A stretch of 15,053 nt of DNA from Pseudomonas nitroreducens NBRC 12694. Its GTDB lineage: Bacteria; Pseudomonadota; Gammaproteobacteria; Pseudomonadales; Pseudomonadaceae. The notes beneath the pieces were generated by a model. It saw nothing but the letters and a program-made list of their open reading frames with translations, was not told the DNA's origin and made no database searches. The position numbers and the translations under genes were made by a program. Positions 1 to 7,174 of this stretch are shown in pieces; positions within the stretch are counted from its first letter, which is position 1; the number at the start of each line of letters is the position of its first letter. The stretch is from the NCBI RefSeq assembly GCF_002091755.1, contig NZ_BDAI01000026.1:1-15053 (forward strand). Direction: 5' to 3'.

Positions 1-31
1 TCTGAGGTTTTACACCGGCGCGTGGGCTTCC

Positions 32-186
32 CCCTCACCCCAGCCCTCTCCCAGCGGGAGAGGGGGCAGTCCGCACGCGCCTGTACGCTCGCCGCTCTTT
101 CTGCGTCATTGATAACCAGCTAACGCTTTACTTCCACAGCACTCCGAACGGTCCCCTCTCCCGCTGGGAGAGGGTTAGGGTGAGGG
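32..186. repeat. 34-bp inverted repeat pair (CCCTCACCC...GGGAGAGGGG)
   Basis: Arms at 32-65 and 153-186 are reverse complements over 34 bases with two mismatches (CAG against TAA in the middle). Each arm contains its own perfect hairpin, CCCTCTCCC-AGC-GGGAGAGGG. The 87 bases between the arms show no gene. Small palindromes paired in opposite orientation like this are typical of dispersed non-coding repeats in Pseudomonas. It could act as a transcription stop or mRNA stabiliser, but no T-run follows. Confidence 0.8.
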
Positions 187-209
187 CCGGCCAAGCACAC
201 GCCTATCCC

Positions 210-232
210 GTAGGCGCGGACTTTGTCCGCGA
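210..232. repeat. REP-like palindrome, CGCGGAC-TTT-GTCCGCG class
   Basis: A perfect 7-bp stem (215-221 with 225-231) and TTT loop follow a GTAGG-like head. The same palindrome class, with a slightly different loop, recurs at 4307-4329, so it is a dispersed element and not a gene-specific terminator. Confidence 0.65.
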
Positions 233-252
233 TTCAGCCACATTGCACCGGG

Positions 253-321
253 TTCGCGAGCAAGCTCACTCCTACAAAAAGCCCACGCTGCAGCCCCTGT
301 AGGAGCGAGCTTGCTCGCGAA
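253..321. repeat. REPIN-like pair of Pseudomonas REP elements
   Basis: The left arm 253-276 and right arm 298-321 are 24-base inverted copies of the TGTAGGAGCGAGCTTGCTCG class, differing at one base. Each contains the GCGAGC-TT-GCTCGC type hairpin. Two REPs facing each other over a short spacer match the REPIN arrangement mobilised by RAYT transposases. No RAYT gene is in the window. Confidence 0.85.
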
Positions 322-345
322 CGGCACGGCACGGCACGGCACGGC
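321..345. repeat. Tandem pentanucleotide (ACGGC)5
   Basis: Five uninterrupted ACGGC copies begin at the last base of the REP right arm and end 52 bases before the bqsS stop codon. It lies outside any supported gene. Copy number may vary by slippage. Confidence 0.85.
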
Positions 346-397
346 ACCATCCCAACCCATCCGAACAACGCCAACCAATAAAGTCGCGCCGGCTCTA

Positions 398-1717
398 TCA
401 CGCCAAGCGGCGGGGCAATTCGACAACCACCCGCAACCCACCCAGCTCGCTGCTTTCCAGCTTCAGGCTGCCACCGCAGGCCGCCGCGATATCTCGCGCG
501 ATGCCCAGGCCCAGACCATGCCCGGCCACCTGCTCATCCAGCCGAGTGCCACGTTCCAACACGCTGTCTCGCTGGTCCTCGGCAATACCGGGACCATCGT
601 CGTCCACGCTCAGCCGGTATGCGTCTGCGCCCTTCTCCACCGTCAATCGCACCTGGGCATCGGCCCATTTGCAGGCGTTGTCCAGCAGATTACCGAGCAT
701 CTCCAGCAGGTCTTCCCGGTCATACGGCAAGCGCGTGGCGGGCGGCGCCTGCCAGTCGATGGCGAGGTGATCGCCATGAATGAGCTTGAGCATGTCGCAC
801 AAGCTGGGCAACTCGGCATCACAGTCGAAGTGCGCGCCGGGTAATGCCTCGCCCACCAACCGCGCACGCCCCAGTTCGCGGGCCAGGCGCTGTTCGATCT
901 GCTCCAACTGCTCCTGCAGCACTCGCCGCAGCTCCGGGTGATCACGCAGCTCTTCGCGTTCGGCAAGGCTGATGAGCACCGCCAGCGGGGTTTTCAGGGC
1001 ATGGCCCAGGTTGCCCAGCGCATTGCGCGAGCGGCGCAGGGTATCCTCGGTGTGTTGCAGCAGGTGGTTGGTCTGTTCCACCAACGGCTCCAGCTCACGG
1101 GGCACCTGGCTGTCCAACTGGCTGCGCTGACCTTCCTGCAACTGTGCAATCTGCTGGCGTACCCGCTCCAGCGGGCGCAGGGCACGGCGCACGGTGAAGC
1201 CCTGGAACACCAGGATCAGCAGCAACGCCAGGGCTCCGGCGCCCAGGCCGATATTGCGCAGACGATTGAAGCTCTTGAGGACGGGTGTGTAGTCCTGGGC
1301 GACGACGATGCTGATTTTCTTGCCATAGCGCTTGTAGTCGCCGCGATAGACCAGCAGCCGCTGGCCTTCGGGGCCTTTCTCCAGCGACTTGGCCAGCCCC
1401 TTGTGCGAGGGCAACTGCAGCTCGTTGTCCCACAGCGATCGAGAACGCCAGGTCTGCTCGTCGAAGCGGATGACGAAGTAGCGCCCGGAGAACAGCCGCT
1501 CATAGACCGCATCGACACGCTGGCCGTCCAGCTGCAACCCCGCGGGACCACGGGTGATACCCACCAGCAGGCTTTCCGCCTCGTCCTGCAAGCCGTTCAC
1601 CAGATAGCGGCGCAAGCCCTGGTCGAACAGCCAGAGGCCCGCCTGGGCCAGCACGAGACCGACCACCACCAGTACCACACCCAGCCCAAGACCGAGCCGG
1701 CGCTGGATCGATATCAA
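398..1717 (-). CDS. bqsS: Sensor histidine kinase BqsS/CarS-like
   Basis: 439-residue inner-membrane sensor kinase. Transmembrane helices lie at about residues 9-30 and 155-172 and enclose a periplasmic loop of about 124 residues. HAMP-like linker, then the H box with phosphoacceptor H239 (GHALKTPL), N box with N347 (LLDNACKW), and G boxes DDGPGIAE and GHGLGLGIA. It starts at TTG, overlapping the bqsR stop as TTGA, with GGAG seven bases upstream; no ATG suits. Gene order and upstream PepSY genes match P. aeruginosa BqsS/CarS, reported to respond to ferrous iron (BqsS) or calcium (CarS). The RExxE iron motif described for BqsS is not visible in the loop, which contains no RE pair at all, so the ligand here is uncertain. 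It should phosphorylate the adjacent regulator. Confidence 0.9.
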   Translation of the reverse strand: MISIQRRLGLGLGVVLVVVGLVLAQAGLWLFDQGLRRYLVNGLQDEAESLLVGITRGPAGLQLDGQRVDAVYERLFSGRYFVIRFDEQTWRSRSLWDNELQLPSHKGLAKSLEKGPEGQRLLVYRGDYKRYGKKISIVVAQDYTPVLKSFNRLRNIGLGAGALALLLILVFQGFTVRRALRPLERVRQQIAQLQEGQRSQLDSQVPRELEPLVEQTNHLLQHTEDTLRRSRNALGNLGHALKTPLAVLISLAEREELRDHPELRRVLQEQLEQIEQRLARELGRARLVGEALPGAHFDCDAELPSLCDMLKLIHGDHLAIDWQAPPATRLPYDREDLLEMLGNLLDNACKWADAQVRLTVEKGADAYRLSVDDDGPGIAEDQRDSVLERGTRLDEQVAGHGLGLGIARDIAAACGGSLKLESSELGGLRVVVELPRRLA

Positions 1718-2388
1718 TTGGCGGCTCCGTTGCCGGTGAAGCGATAGCCCTGCCCGCGACGGGTCTCGATGATCTCGCGGCCCAGCTTGCGGCGCAGGTG
1801 ATTGATATGCACCTCGATGACATTGGAGTCGCGCTCGGTCTCGCCGTCATACAGGTGCTCTGCCAGATGCGACTTCGACAGCAGCTGGCCGGGATGCAGC
1901 ATGAAGTACCGCAGCAGACGGAACTCGGCGGATGTCAGGTCGACTTCCTTGCCGCCCTGCTGCACGCACTGGCGCGATTCATCCAGGCTCAACCCGGCCA
2001 CTTCCAGCTGGCTCTGGTTCGCCAGCCCGTGGGCACGCCGCAGCAGCGCCTGGATACGCAGCATCAGTTCCTCAGGATGAAACGGCTTGGTCAGATAGTC
2101 GTCGGCGCCGGCCTTCAGGCCGTCGATGCGCTCGGCCCAGGAGCCCCGTGCGGTGAGAATCAGCACCGGCGTCGCCAGGCCCATGCCGCGCCACTCCTGC
2201 AGCACCTCCAGCCCGGGACGGCCCGGCAGGCCCAGGTCGAGGATCACCAGGTCGTACGGCTCGCTGGCGCCTTGCACCGCAGCGTCGCGACCGTCGGCCA
2301 GCCAGTCCACCGCATAGCCCTGGCGCGTGAGGGTCGCCAGTAGCTCGTCGGCCAGAGGTACGTGGTCTTCCACCAGCAACAGGCGCAT
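1714..2388 (-). CDS. bqsR: Response regulator BqsR/CarR-like (OmpR family)
   Basis: 224-residue cytoplasmic DNA-binding regulator. The receiver domain (about 1-112) has acidic pocket E7/D8, phosphoacceptor D51 (VILDLGLPG), T79 and K101 (KPF). The OmpR/PhoB winged helix (about 125-222) ends in the usual RRGQGYRF wing. The ATG overlaps the stop of the upstream PepSY gene by one base (TGATG) and the stop overlaps bqsS by four, so translation is probably coupled through the set. In P. aeruginosa BqsR is reported to bind direct TTAAG repeats. TTAAG-type half sites occur upstream of this operon at 3045-3062, though as a dyad. PmrA-like regulators are the nearest alternative family. Confidence 0.92.
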   Translation of the reverse strand: MRLLLVEDHVPLADELLATLTRQGYAVDWLADGRDAAVQGASEPYDLVILDLGLPGRPGLEVLQEWRGMGLATPVLILTARGSWAERIDGLKAGADDYLTKPFHPEELMLRIQALLRRAHGLANQSQLEVAGLSLDESRQCVQQGGKEVDLTSAEFRLLRYFMLHPGQLLSKSHLAEHLYDGETERDSNVIEVHINHLRRKLGREIIETRRGQGYRFTGNGAAN

Positions 2389-2702
2389 CAGTCGTCTTCC
2401 TTATCCTTGAGGATGCGGCCGTCGCGGGCATCCAGTTCCAGTTCGCGCACCACACCGTCGACGGTGAGCAACTCCACTTCGTAAATGTAGTTGCCGTGCT
2501 CCCTCTCCAGCTCGGCTTCGAGCAGGCGCGAGCCAGGGTAGCGGCTCAGCGCGGCGGGGAGGATTTCCTCGAAGGGGCGGATCACCCCTTCCTTGCTCAG
2601 GCGCAGGGCTTCGTCCTGGCTCAGGTCATGGGCCTGCGCGGCGCCGGCCAGGGCGGTGAACCCCAAGCCGAACAGCATCGCGCGCAGCAAAACGGTCTTC
2701 AT
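2388..2702 (-). CDS. Small secreted PepSY-domain protein (second of tandem pair)
   Basis: 104-residue protein starting MKTVLLRAML. A signal peptide is clear, with likely cleavage at AQA-HD near residue 24. The rest is one PepSY domain (EALRLSKEG...PFEEIL...LELDARDGRIL) ending in KEDD. It is probably a periplasmic soluble protein that could modulate the kinase sensor domain. An in-frame ATG 60 bases upstream would add an arginine-rich non-signal extension inside the preceding gene, so the internal start is preferred. The ATG overlaps the upstream PepSY stop (TGATG). The gene may correspond to one of the bqsP/bqsQ-type genes of the P. aeruginosa bqs operon, but I leave it unnamed. Its role in signalling is inferred from position only. 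Confidence 0.88.
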   Translation of the reverse strand: MKTVLLRAMLFGLGFTALAGAAQAHDLSQDEALRLSKEGVIRPFEEILPAALSRYPGSRLLEAELEREHGNYIYEVELLTVDGVVRELELDARDGRILKDKEDD

Positions 2703-3010
2703 CAGTCGTCCTGGTGATCGGTGAGGACTTCGCCGGTGACCGCATCCAGTTCGACATCCCACTTCACGCCTTGTGCGTCCTTGATGTCGACCTTGTAGAG
2801 ATAGCGGCCATGCTCCAGCTCGAGCTCGCTATCGTACACCGAACCGCCGGCATGCTTGGTCAGCGCGGTGCGGTTGAGCTCCTCGAAATTGCGGATGGTG
2901 CCCGCATCGCGCAAGCGCAACGCCTCGTCAGGACCAATGTCATGGGCCGTGGCAACGCCGGCACCCAGCAGCAGTGCGCAGAGCGTGGTCAGGATCAGCA
3001 GCCATTTCAT
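2702..3010 (-). CDS. Small secreted PepSY-domain protein (first gene of bqs operon)
   Basis: 102-residue protein with signal peptide MKWLLILTTLCALLLGAGVA and likely cleavage at ATA-HD, so periplasmic. One PepSY domain follows (HDIGPDEALRLRDAG...FEELN...VELDAVTGEVLTDH), ending in HQDD. It aligns along its whole length with the next gene: same HD start after cleavage, same EALRL, same acidic end. The two are tandem paralogues. GAGGTA lies a few bases before the ATG. It is the first minus-strand gene after the divergent intergenic region, so it should be the promoter-proximal gene of the operon. PepSY domains are often inhibitory or ligand-binding; the function here is not known. Confidence 0.88.
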   Translation of the reverse strand: MKWLLILTTLCALLLGAGVATAHDIGPDEALRLRDAGTIRNFEELNRTALTKHAGGSVYDSELELEHGRYLYKVDIKDAQGVKWDVELDAVTGEVLTDHQDD

Positions 3011-3157
3011 GAGCGTACCTCATCAGAATTTCACTGCTGTCAGATTAAGGTGAAGGACTTAATTCAAGCTGAATCGGCAACGATCATTCACCCCGTGAAG
3101 TATCCTTGCTCCACGCGCACAGGCTCTATAATCGCGGCCTGCCACAGCGAGGCCCGC
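3011..3157. promoter_or_regulatory. Divergent intergenic region, bqs operon / patatin gene, with TTAAG dyad
   Basis: TTAAG at 3045-3049 and its reverse complement CTTAA at 3058-3062 form a short dyad about 35-50 bases upstream of the first PepSY start. BqsR in P. aeruginosa is reported to prefer TTAAG-N6-TTAAG direct repeats. Here the spacing and orientation differ, so autoregulation by BqsR is a suggestion only. Confidence 0.35.
3105..3132 (+). promoter_or_regulatory. Sigma-70-type promoter for the patatin-like gene
   Basis: A perfect TATAAT (-10) lies at 3127-3132. A weak CTTGCT/TTGCTC -35 lies at 3105-3111 with a 15-16 base spacer. The predicted start is near 3139, giving a leader of about 20 bases before the ATG at 3158. 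Confidence 0.6.
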
Positions 3158-4237
3158 ATGACCGCCATCCAGATCAAGACTTCCTCCCTCACCCTCAAGG
3201 CTGGAAGCCGCGCGCTCCAACGCATCCGCGAACAGGGGCTGGCCCCCGCCGATGTAGGAATCCTCCCCGGTGCCGCCGGCGGGCCGAAGGCACTGGGCAT
3301 CCAGGGCCTGGACCTCGCGCTGTTCGGCGAATGGTTGCCGCGAGCGCCACGTGAGCGCTCGCTGATCGGGGCGTCCATCGGCTCCTGGCGATTCGCCAGC
3401 GCCTGCCTGCCCGACCCGGCCGAAGGCATTCGCCGCCTGGGCGAGCTCTATACCCAGCAACGCTTTGCCCGCAACGCGAGCATCAGCGACGTGTCGAGGA
3501 GCTGCGCGAAAATGCTCGACGACCTGCTCGACGGCCGCGATACCAGCGTACTGGACAACCCCTGGTACCGCCTCAACGTGGTGGTGGTGAAGAGCCACGG
3601 TCGCCTCGCGCAGGACGGCAAGGCCAATCTCGGCCTGGGCCTGGGGGCGGTGATCCGCGACAACCTGGTCGGCCGCCGCCACCTGCACCGGCACTTCGAA
3701 CGGCTGATCATCCATGACGCCCGCCGGGCACCGCCGCTGGAGCCGCTGTCGGACTTCCCCTCGCGCTACCTGCACCTGGACCTGGCCAACCTGCGCCACG
3801 CGCTGCTCGCCTCTGGCTCCATCCCCATGGTCATGGAAGGCGTGCGCGACATTCCCGGCGCCGGCCCCGGCACCTACCGCGACGGCGGCCTGCTGGACTA
3901 TCACCTGGACCTGCCCTACCAGCCCGAAGGCGTGGTGCTCTACCCGCACTTCACCGACAAGGTCATTCCCGGCTGGTTCGACAAGGGCCTGCCCTGGCGC
4001 CGTGGTGACGCCGGACGCCTGCAGGATGTGCTGCTGCTCGCCCCGTCGAAGGAGTACCTGGCGCGCCTGCCGCACAACAAGCTGCCGGACCGCAAGGACT
4101 TCCACCGCTACATCGGCGACGACGCGGGCCGCGAGCGCTACTGGCGCAAGGCAATGGATGAAAGCCGGCGGATGGGCGACGAGTTTCTCGAACTGGCGGA
4201 CAGCGGTCGGCTCGGCGAGCACCTCTTGCCACTCTAG
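3158..4237 (+). CDS. Patatin-like phospholipase/acylhydrolase
   Basis: 359-residue predicted serine lipid acyl hydrolase. The patatin fold is marked by an oxyanion-type loop at about 38-45 (GAAGGPKALG), nucleophile elbow G71-A-S73-I-G75, and the catalytic Asp in D242-G-G. S73 and D242 would form the Ser-Asp dyad. No signal peptide or membrane segment is seen, so it is probably cytoplasmic or peripheral. The ATG at 3158 follows GAGG at 3149-3152 and sits just downstream of a good -10 box. The open frame extends back to about 2714, but that part overlaps the PepSY genes and contains the promoter. Divergent from the bqs operon, perhaps co-regulated. The substrate is unknown. Confidence 0.82.
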   Translation: MTAIQIKTSSLTLKAGSRALQRIREQGLAPADVGILPGAAGGPKALGIQGLDLALFGEWLPRAPRERSLIGASIGSWRFASACLPDPAEGIRRLGELYTQQRFARNASISDVSRSCAKMLDDLLDGRDTSVLDNPWYRLNVVVVKSHGRLAQDGKANLGLGLGAVIRDNLVGRRHLHRHFERLIIHDARRAPPLEPLSDFPSRYLHLDLANLRHALLASGSIPMVMEGVRDIPGAGPGTYRDGGLLDYHLDLPYQPEGVVLYPHFTDKVIPGWFDKGLPWRRGDAGRLQDVLLLAPSKEYLARLPHNKLPDRKDFHRYIGDDAGRERYWRKAMDESRRMGDEFLELADSGRLGEHLLPL

Positions 4238-4258
4238 CCATCTCCCCGCCACCGGCGG

Positions 4259-4329
4259 TTCGCGAGCAGGCTCGCTCCTGCAAAAACGCACAGCAGCAAC
4301 CCGCGCGCAGGAGCGGACTCCGTCCGCGA
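4259..4329. repeat. REP-like pair of two different classes in the convergent gap
   Basis: 4259-4282 is the TTCGCGAGCAGGCTCGCTCC class, and 4307-4329 is the GCAGGAGCGGACTCCGTCCG class in opposite orientation. The two share the head GCAGGAGC but have different stems, so the pair is mixed. It fills the gap between the convergent patatin and nnrS genes (4238-4390). No gene is seen in this gap. Confidence 0.75.
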
Positions 4330-4390
4330 TGTCTCTCCGGCCGCCCCATTGAGAAATCTGCAGCGTGATCAGCAGACCGCAGCGACAGAC

Positions 4391-5581
4391 TCAGCCCGGC
4401 TGCCCATCCAGCCGCGGCTTCCAGAACATCGGGCCGTAGTGCCAGGCGAACATCAGGAAAGCCACGACCCAGCAGCCAGCCGCGATGCTCAAGCCTTCCA
4501 GCGGCCACCAGATCACCAGCAGGACCCGCGCGACCACGCCAAGGTTGAGCAGAGCGAACGCCCAGGCCATTGCCTTGGGCGGCTGCAGCGGTCGCCCGGT
4601 ATGGCCCAGGCTGACGCGGGCGATCATTGCCAGGATCAGACCGCCCACCCCGCCCACGGTCAGGGCGTGGATCGCCAGGCTGACGTTGAAGGTCGGCGCA
4701 AAGTTCCACAGCGCCATCCCCGCCGGGGCCAGCAGCATCCACAGGTAGGCCAGGTGCAGCGACCAGAGCAGCGGCACACCCCAGAAGCCCTTGTCGTACC
4801 AACGCCACAAGCGGATCAGGTGCCCAATCGCCAGCGCAGCAAACAGCAAGCCCACCAGCGGGTGCGGGGTCAGGCCGATACCGACTGCGGTCAGCGCCGC
4901 CACCAGCAGGGTGCCGCCCAGCAGTGAGTTATCCAGCCAGTTCCAGGCCGGCACCTGAGCGGTGCGGCCCAGCCCGCGCTGGGTGAAGAAGGGAATCACG
5001 CGACCGCCGATCAGCCCCATCAGCGCCGCCACCAGCCACAGCGCACCCAACGCGCCACCGCGCTGCCAGCTCTCGTTACCCTCCCAGACGCCGGCCATCA
5101 CCAGTGCATCGGCAAGCGTCAGCAGGCTCAGCACCAGGATGATCGGGTAGTTACGTTTCTGGCGGACCTGCCACAGACTGCGACCGATGAAGAACACCAG
5201 TGCCGGCATGAACGCCAACTCCAGCACGGTGACCAGCCATAGCGGCGCCCCGACGAGCCAGCCCACCCGCGCCGCCAGCCAGACCAGCGACAGCACCATC
5301 AACGGCGTGCCACTGACGCCGGGGCGCCCGGTCCAGGTCTGCACGGCGGTCAGCAGGAAGCCGGCAATGATCGCCGCCGCGAAGCCGAAGAGCATTTCAT
5401 GGCGATGCCAGCCCAGCCAGCCGCCCAGCGGCTGCCACGTGGGCAATACGCCAAGCAGCACGGCCGCCCAGGCCGCGATGGCGATCAGCGCGAACACCGC
5501 TCCACCGAGGAAGAACGGGCGGAACCCCAGGCGCCATAATGGCGCGATGGTCAGCAGAGCCTTTCGATCAACCAGCAACAC
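4391..5581 (-). CDS. nnrS: NnrS family haem/copper membrane protein
   Basis: 396-residue very hydrophobic inner-membrane protein with about 12 predicted helices. It carries the NnrS-type N terminus (APLWRLGFRPFFLGG) and the motif WHRHEMLFGF with H59, H61 and E62, plausible metal ligands. NnrS proteins bind haem and copper and protect against nitric-oxide stress, including damage to iron metabolism. The start is GTG at 5581, supported by GGGAGG at 5588-5593 with a six-base spacer. It overlaps the ppyR 3' end by 14 bases, so it is probably translated from the same mRNA. It is last of the hmp-ppyR-nnrS set and should be induced with hmp by FhpR and nitric oxide. Confidence 0.92.
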   Translation of the reverse strand: MLLVDRKALLTIAPLWRLGFRPFFLGGAVFALIAIAAWAAVLLGVLPTWQPLGGWLGWHRHEMLFGFAAAIIAGFLLTAVQTWTGRPGVSGTPLMVLSLVWLAARVGWLVGAPLWLVTVLELAFMPALVFFIGRSLWQVRQKRNYPIILVLSLLTLADALVMAGVWEGNESWQRGGALGALWLVAALMGLIGGRVIPFFTQRGLGRTAQVPAWNWLDNSLLGGTLLVAALTAVGIGLTPHPLVGLLFAALAIGHLIRLWRWYDKGFWGVPLLWSLHLAYLWMLLAPAGMALWNFAPTFNVSLAIHALTVGGVGGLILAMIARVSLGHTGRPLQPPKAMAWAFALLNLGVVARVLLVIWWPLEGLSIAAGCWVVAFLMFAWHYGPMFWKPRLDGQPG

Positions 5582-5825
5582 AGCAAGCCTCCCAACCGTC
5601 CTTGCGCATCTGATGCTGGGCCACCAGCCGCAGCACGTAGCCCAGCTTCAATAATGTGGGCCCGAGGATGGTGAAGGCATGAGCTGCGACAACGCTTTGC
5701 AGGCTCAGATGACCATCGACGAAATAGGCTCCCACGATTCCCAGCAGCAGCAGCACGAGGCCGCCGGTCAGCAGCGACCAGGACATCGACAGATTGCGTT
5801 GCGGGCAGGCGAAAAGACGTTCCAT
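5568..5825 (-). CDS. ppyR: Small membrane regulator PpyR-like
   Basis: 85-residue protein with two hydrophobic segments (about 15-35 and 43-65) joined by a short turn, and a basic C-terminal tail ending WEACCVAG. The adjacent Cys pair near the end and a Cys near the N terminus are visible possible redox or metal sites. It matches in size and position PpyR of P. aeruginosa, described as a psl and pyoverdine operon regulator, located between fhp and nnrS there too. The ATG at 5825 has AGGAGG at 5832-5837 with a six-base spacer; an ATG 30 bases upstream lies before this site and is not favoured. Its mechanism is not apparent from sequence. Confidence 0.8.
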   Translation of the reverse strand: MERLFACPQRNLSMSWSLLTGGLVLLLLGIVGAYFVDGHLSLQSVVAAHAFTILGPTLLKLGYVLRLVAQHQMRKDGWEACCVAG

Positions 5826-5843
5826 CACACACCTCCTCGGGTT

Positions 5844-5866
5844 GCGCCGGCCCATCGGACCGGCGC
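5844..5866 (-). other. GC-rich hairpin between hmp and ppyR
   Basis: GCGCCGG at 5844-5850 pairs with CCGGCGC at 5860-5866. The loop can pair further except for one mismatch. It sits just after the hmp stop and before the ppyR ribosome site. No T-run follows, so it is more likely an mRNA-stability or partial-attenuation element than a full terminator. Confidence 0.45.
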
Positions 5867-5872
5867 CAAGGT

Positions 5873-7054
5873 TCAGGCCTCCAGCGCGCTGGCCGGGCCG
5901 AAGAACTCGTAGTGGGACTGTTGCTCAGGTACGCCGATCTCGCGCAGGTGACGCTTAACCTGCGCCATGAACGGCTTGGGCCCGAGGAAATAGGCGTCCA
6001 GATCGCGGTCTTCCGGCAGCCAGTCAGCCAACAGCTCCTGGCTGAGGAAGCCTTCGACGTGCGCGGCGTCCTGGGCACGCGGCTCGCTGTAGCAGAAGTA
6101 ATGCTTGAGCTGCGGATGCGCGTCGGACTGCGCCTCTACCCACTCGCGGAACGCATGCACACCACCGTGGCGAGCGCAGTGGATGAAATGCACTTCGCGA
6201 CCGGATTCCAGCGCCGGTTTAAGCATCGCCAGCGCCGGGGTGATACCGACCCCGGCCGTGATCAGTGCCAGCGGCTTGTCACTACTGCGCAGGACGAAAT
6301 CGCCCGCAGGTGGGAACAGGTCCAGTTCATCACCGACGTTCAGGCGGTCGTGCAGGTAGCTCGAAACCTTGCCTTCGGGCTCACGCTTCACACTGATGCG
6401 GTACTCACGGCCATTCGGCGCGTCGGACAGCGAGTAGGTGCGGCGCACTTCTTCCCCGCCAATCTCCAGGGACAGTCCGATGTACTGCCCAGGCTGGAAG
6501 TCCAGCAGCGGCTCTCCATCCAGCGGCTGGAAGTAGAACGAGGTGATCTCCTCGCTCTCGGCTTCCTTGCGGGCGATGCGGAAGCGCCGGGCGCCACGCC
6601 AGCCGCCGCGCTGCTCGGCATTCTGCTGATACACCGACTCCTCGGCGCCGATCAGAATGTCCGCCAGTTGGCCGTAAGCGGCGGCCCAGGCATCGATCAC
6701 TTCCTGCGTGGCGATCTCCTCGCCCAGCACTTCGCGGATCGCGCGTAGCAGGCAGGCGCCGACAATGGGGTAGTGCTCCGGCTGGATCTGCAGGGCGACG
6801 TGCTTGTTGACGATCTTCGCCACCAGCGGGCCGAGCTGCTCCAGTTCATCGATGTGGCGGGCATACATCAGCACGCCATTGGCCAGCGCGCGGGGCTGGT
6901 CCCCGGAGGCCTGGTGCGCCTGGTTGAACAGCGGACGAACTTCCGGGTACTCGCTGAGCATCATCTTGTAGAAATGCTGGGTCAGGGTCTCTCCGCCAGT
7001 CTCCAGCAGCGGGACAGTGGCCTTGACCAGGGTACGGTGTTCGTTGGACAGCAT
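5873..7054 (-). CDS. hmp: Flavohaemoglobin, nitric oxide dioxygenase
   Basis: 393-residue cytoplasmic enzyme converting NO, O2 and NAD(P)H to nitrate. Globin domain about 1-138: Tyr B10 at Y29, distal Gln at Q53, proximal haem ligand H85 (NKHVALQ) and Y95, numbered as in E. coli Hmp. The FAD domain carries RTYSLSD; the NAD domain carries ITAGVGITPAL and a C-terminal YEFFGP. The length is normal. The ATG has AGGAG at 7061-7065, six bases upstream. It is the first gene after the divergent fhpR region, with a sigma-54-like promoter and three upstream NorR sites, so NO-dependent induction by FhpR is expected. In P. aeruginosa the orthologue is called fhp. Confidence 0.97.
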   Translation of the reverse strand: MLSNEHRTLVKATVPLLETGGETLTQHFYKMMLSEYPEVRPLFNQAHQASGDQPRALANGVLMYARHIDELEQLGPLVAKIVNKHVALQIQPEHYPIVGACLLRAIREVLGEEIATQEVIDAWAAAYGQLADILIGAEESVYQQNAEQRGGWRGARRFRIARKEAESEEITSFYFQPLDGEPLLDFQPGQYIGLSLEIGGEEVRRTYSLSDAPNGREYRISVKREPEGKVSSYLHDRLNVGDELDLFPPAGDFVLRSSDKPLALITAGVGITPALAMLKPALESGREVHFIHCARHGGVHAFREWVEAQSDAHPQLKHYFCYSEPRAQDAAHVEGFLSQELLADWLPEDRDLDAYFLGPKPFMAQVKRHLREIGVPEQQSHYEFFGPASALEA

Positions 7055-7116
7055 GTGGATCTCCTCGAGTTGGCCAGACAGCCAGTGGGTCTGCCTGTGC
7101 TTTCTGAAAGGTGTGT

Positions 7117-7132
7117 TTCAGGAAGCGTGCCA
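7117..7132 (-). promoter_or_regulatory. Sigma-54-like -24/-12 promoter for hmp
   Basis: On the minus strand TGGCACG-N4-CTGAA matches the -24 element fully (GG at 7130-7131). The -12 half has the G but A in place of the usual C. Spacing is correct. The predicted start is near 7106, about 50 bases upstream of the hmp ATG. The presence of an AAA+ enhancer-binding protein gene and its sites upstream supports this reading. Confidence 0.65.
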
Positions 7133-7174
7133 AGCTCGCAGCCCTTTATTTCCGGGCCATGCGCTTAAAAATGA

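Noticed and set aside
321..345. ACGGC repeats as a CRISPR or iteron array
   Set aside because: Units are only five bases with no spacers; a simple tandem repeat.
938..1747. Plus-strand frame of 269 codons opposite bqsS
   Set aside because: Shadow of the kinase coding strand, Gln/Leu/Ala-rich without motifs.
2714..3157. In-frame 148-codon extension upstream of the patatin-like gene
   Set aside because: It overlaps a clear PepSY gene on the other strand and contains the TATAAT promoter; its sequence has no family features.
3059..4291. 410-codon open frame antisense to the patatin-like gene
   Set aside because: Low-complexity Ala/Val/Gln-rich product typical of high-GC shadow frames; the sense frame has catalytic motifs.
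5826..5855. Earlier ATG for ppyR
   Set aside because: The good AGGAGG lies downstream of that ATG and six bases before the ATG at 5825.
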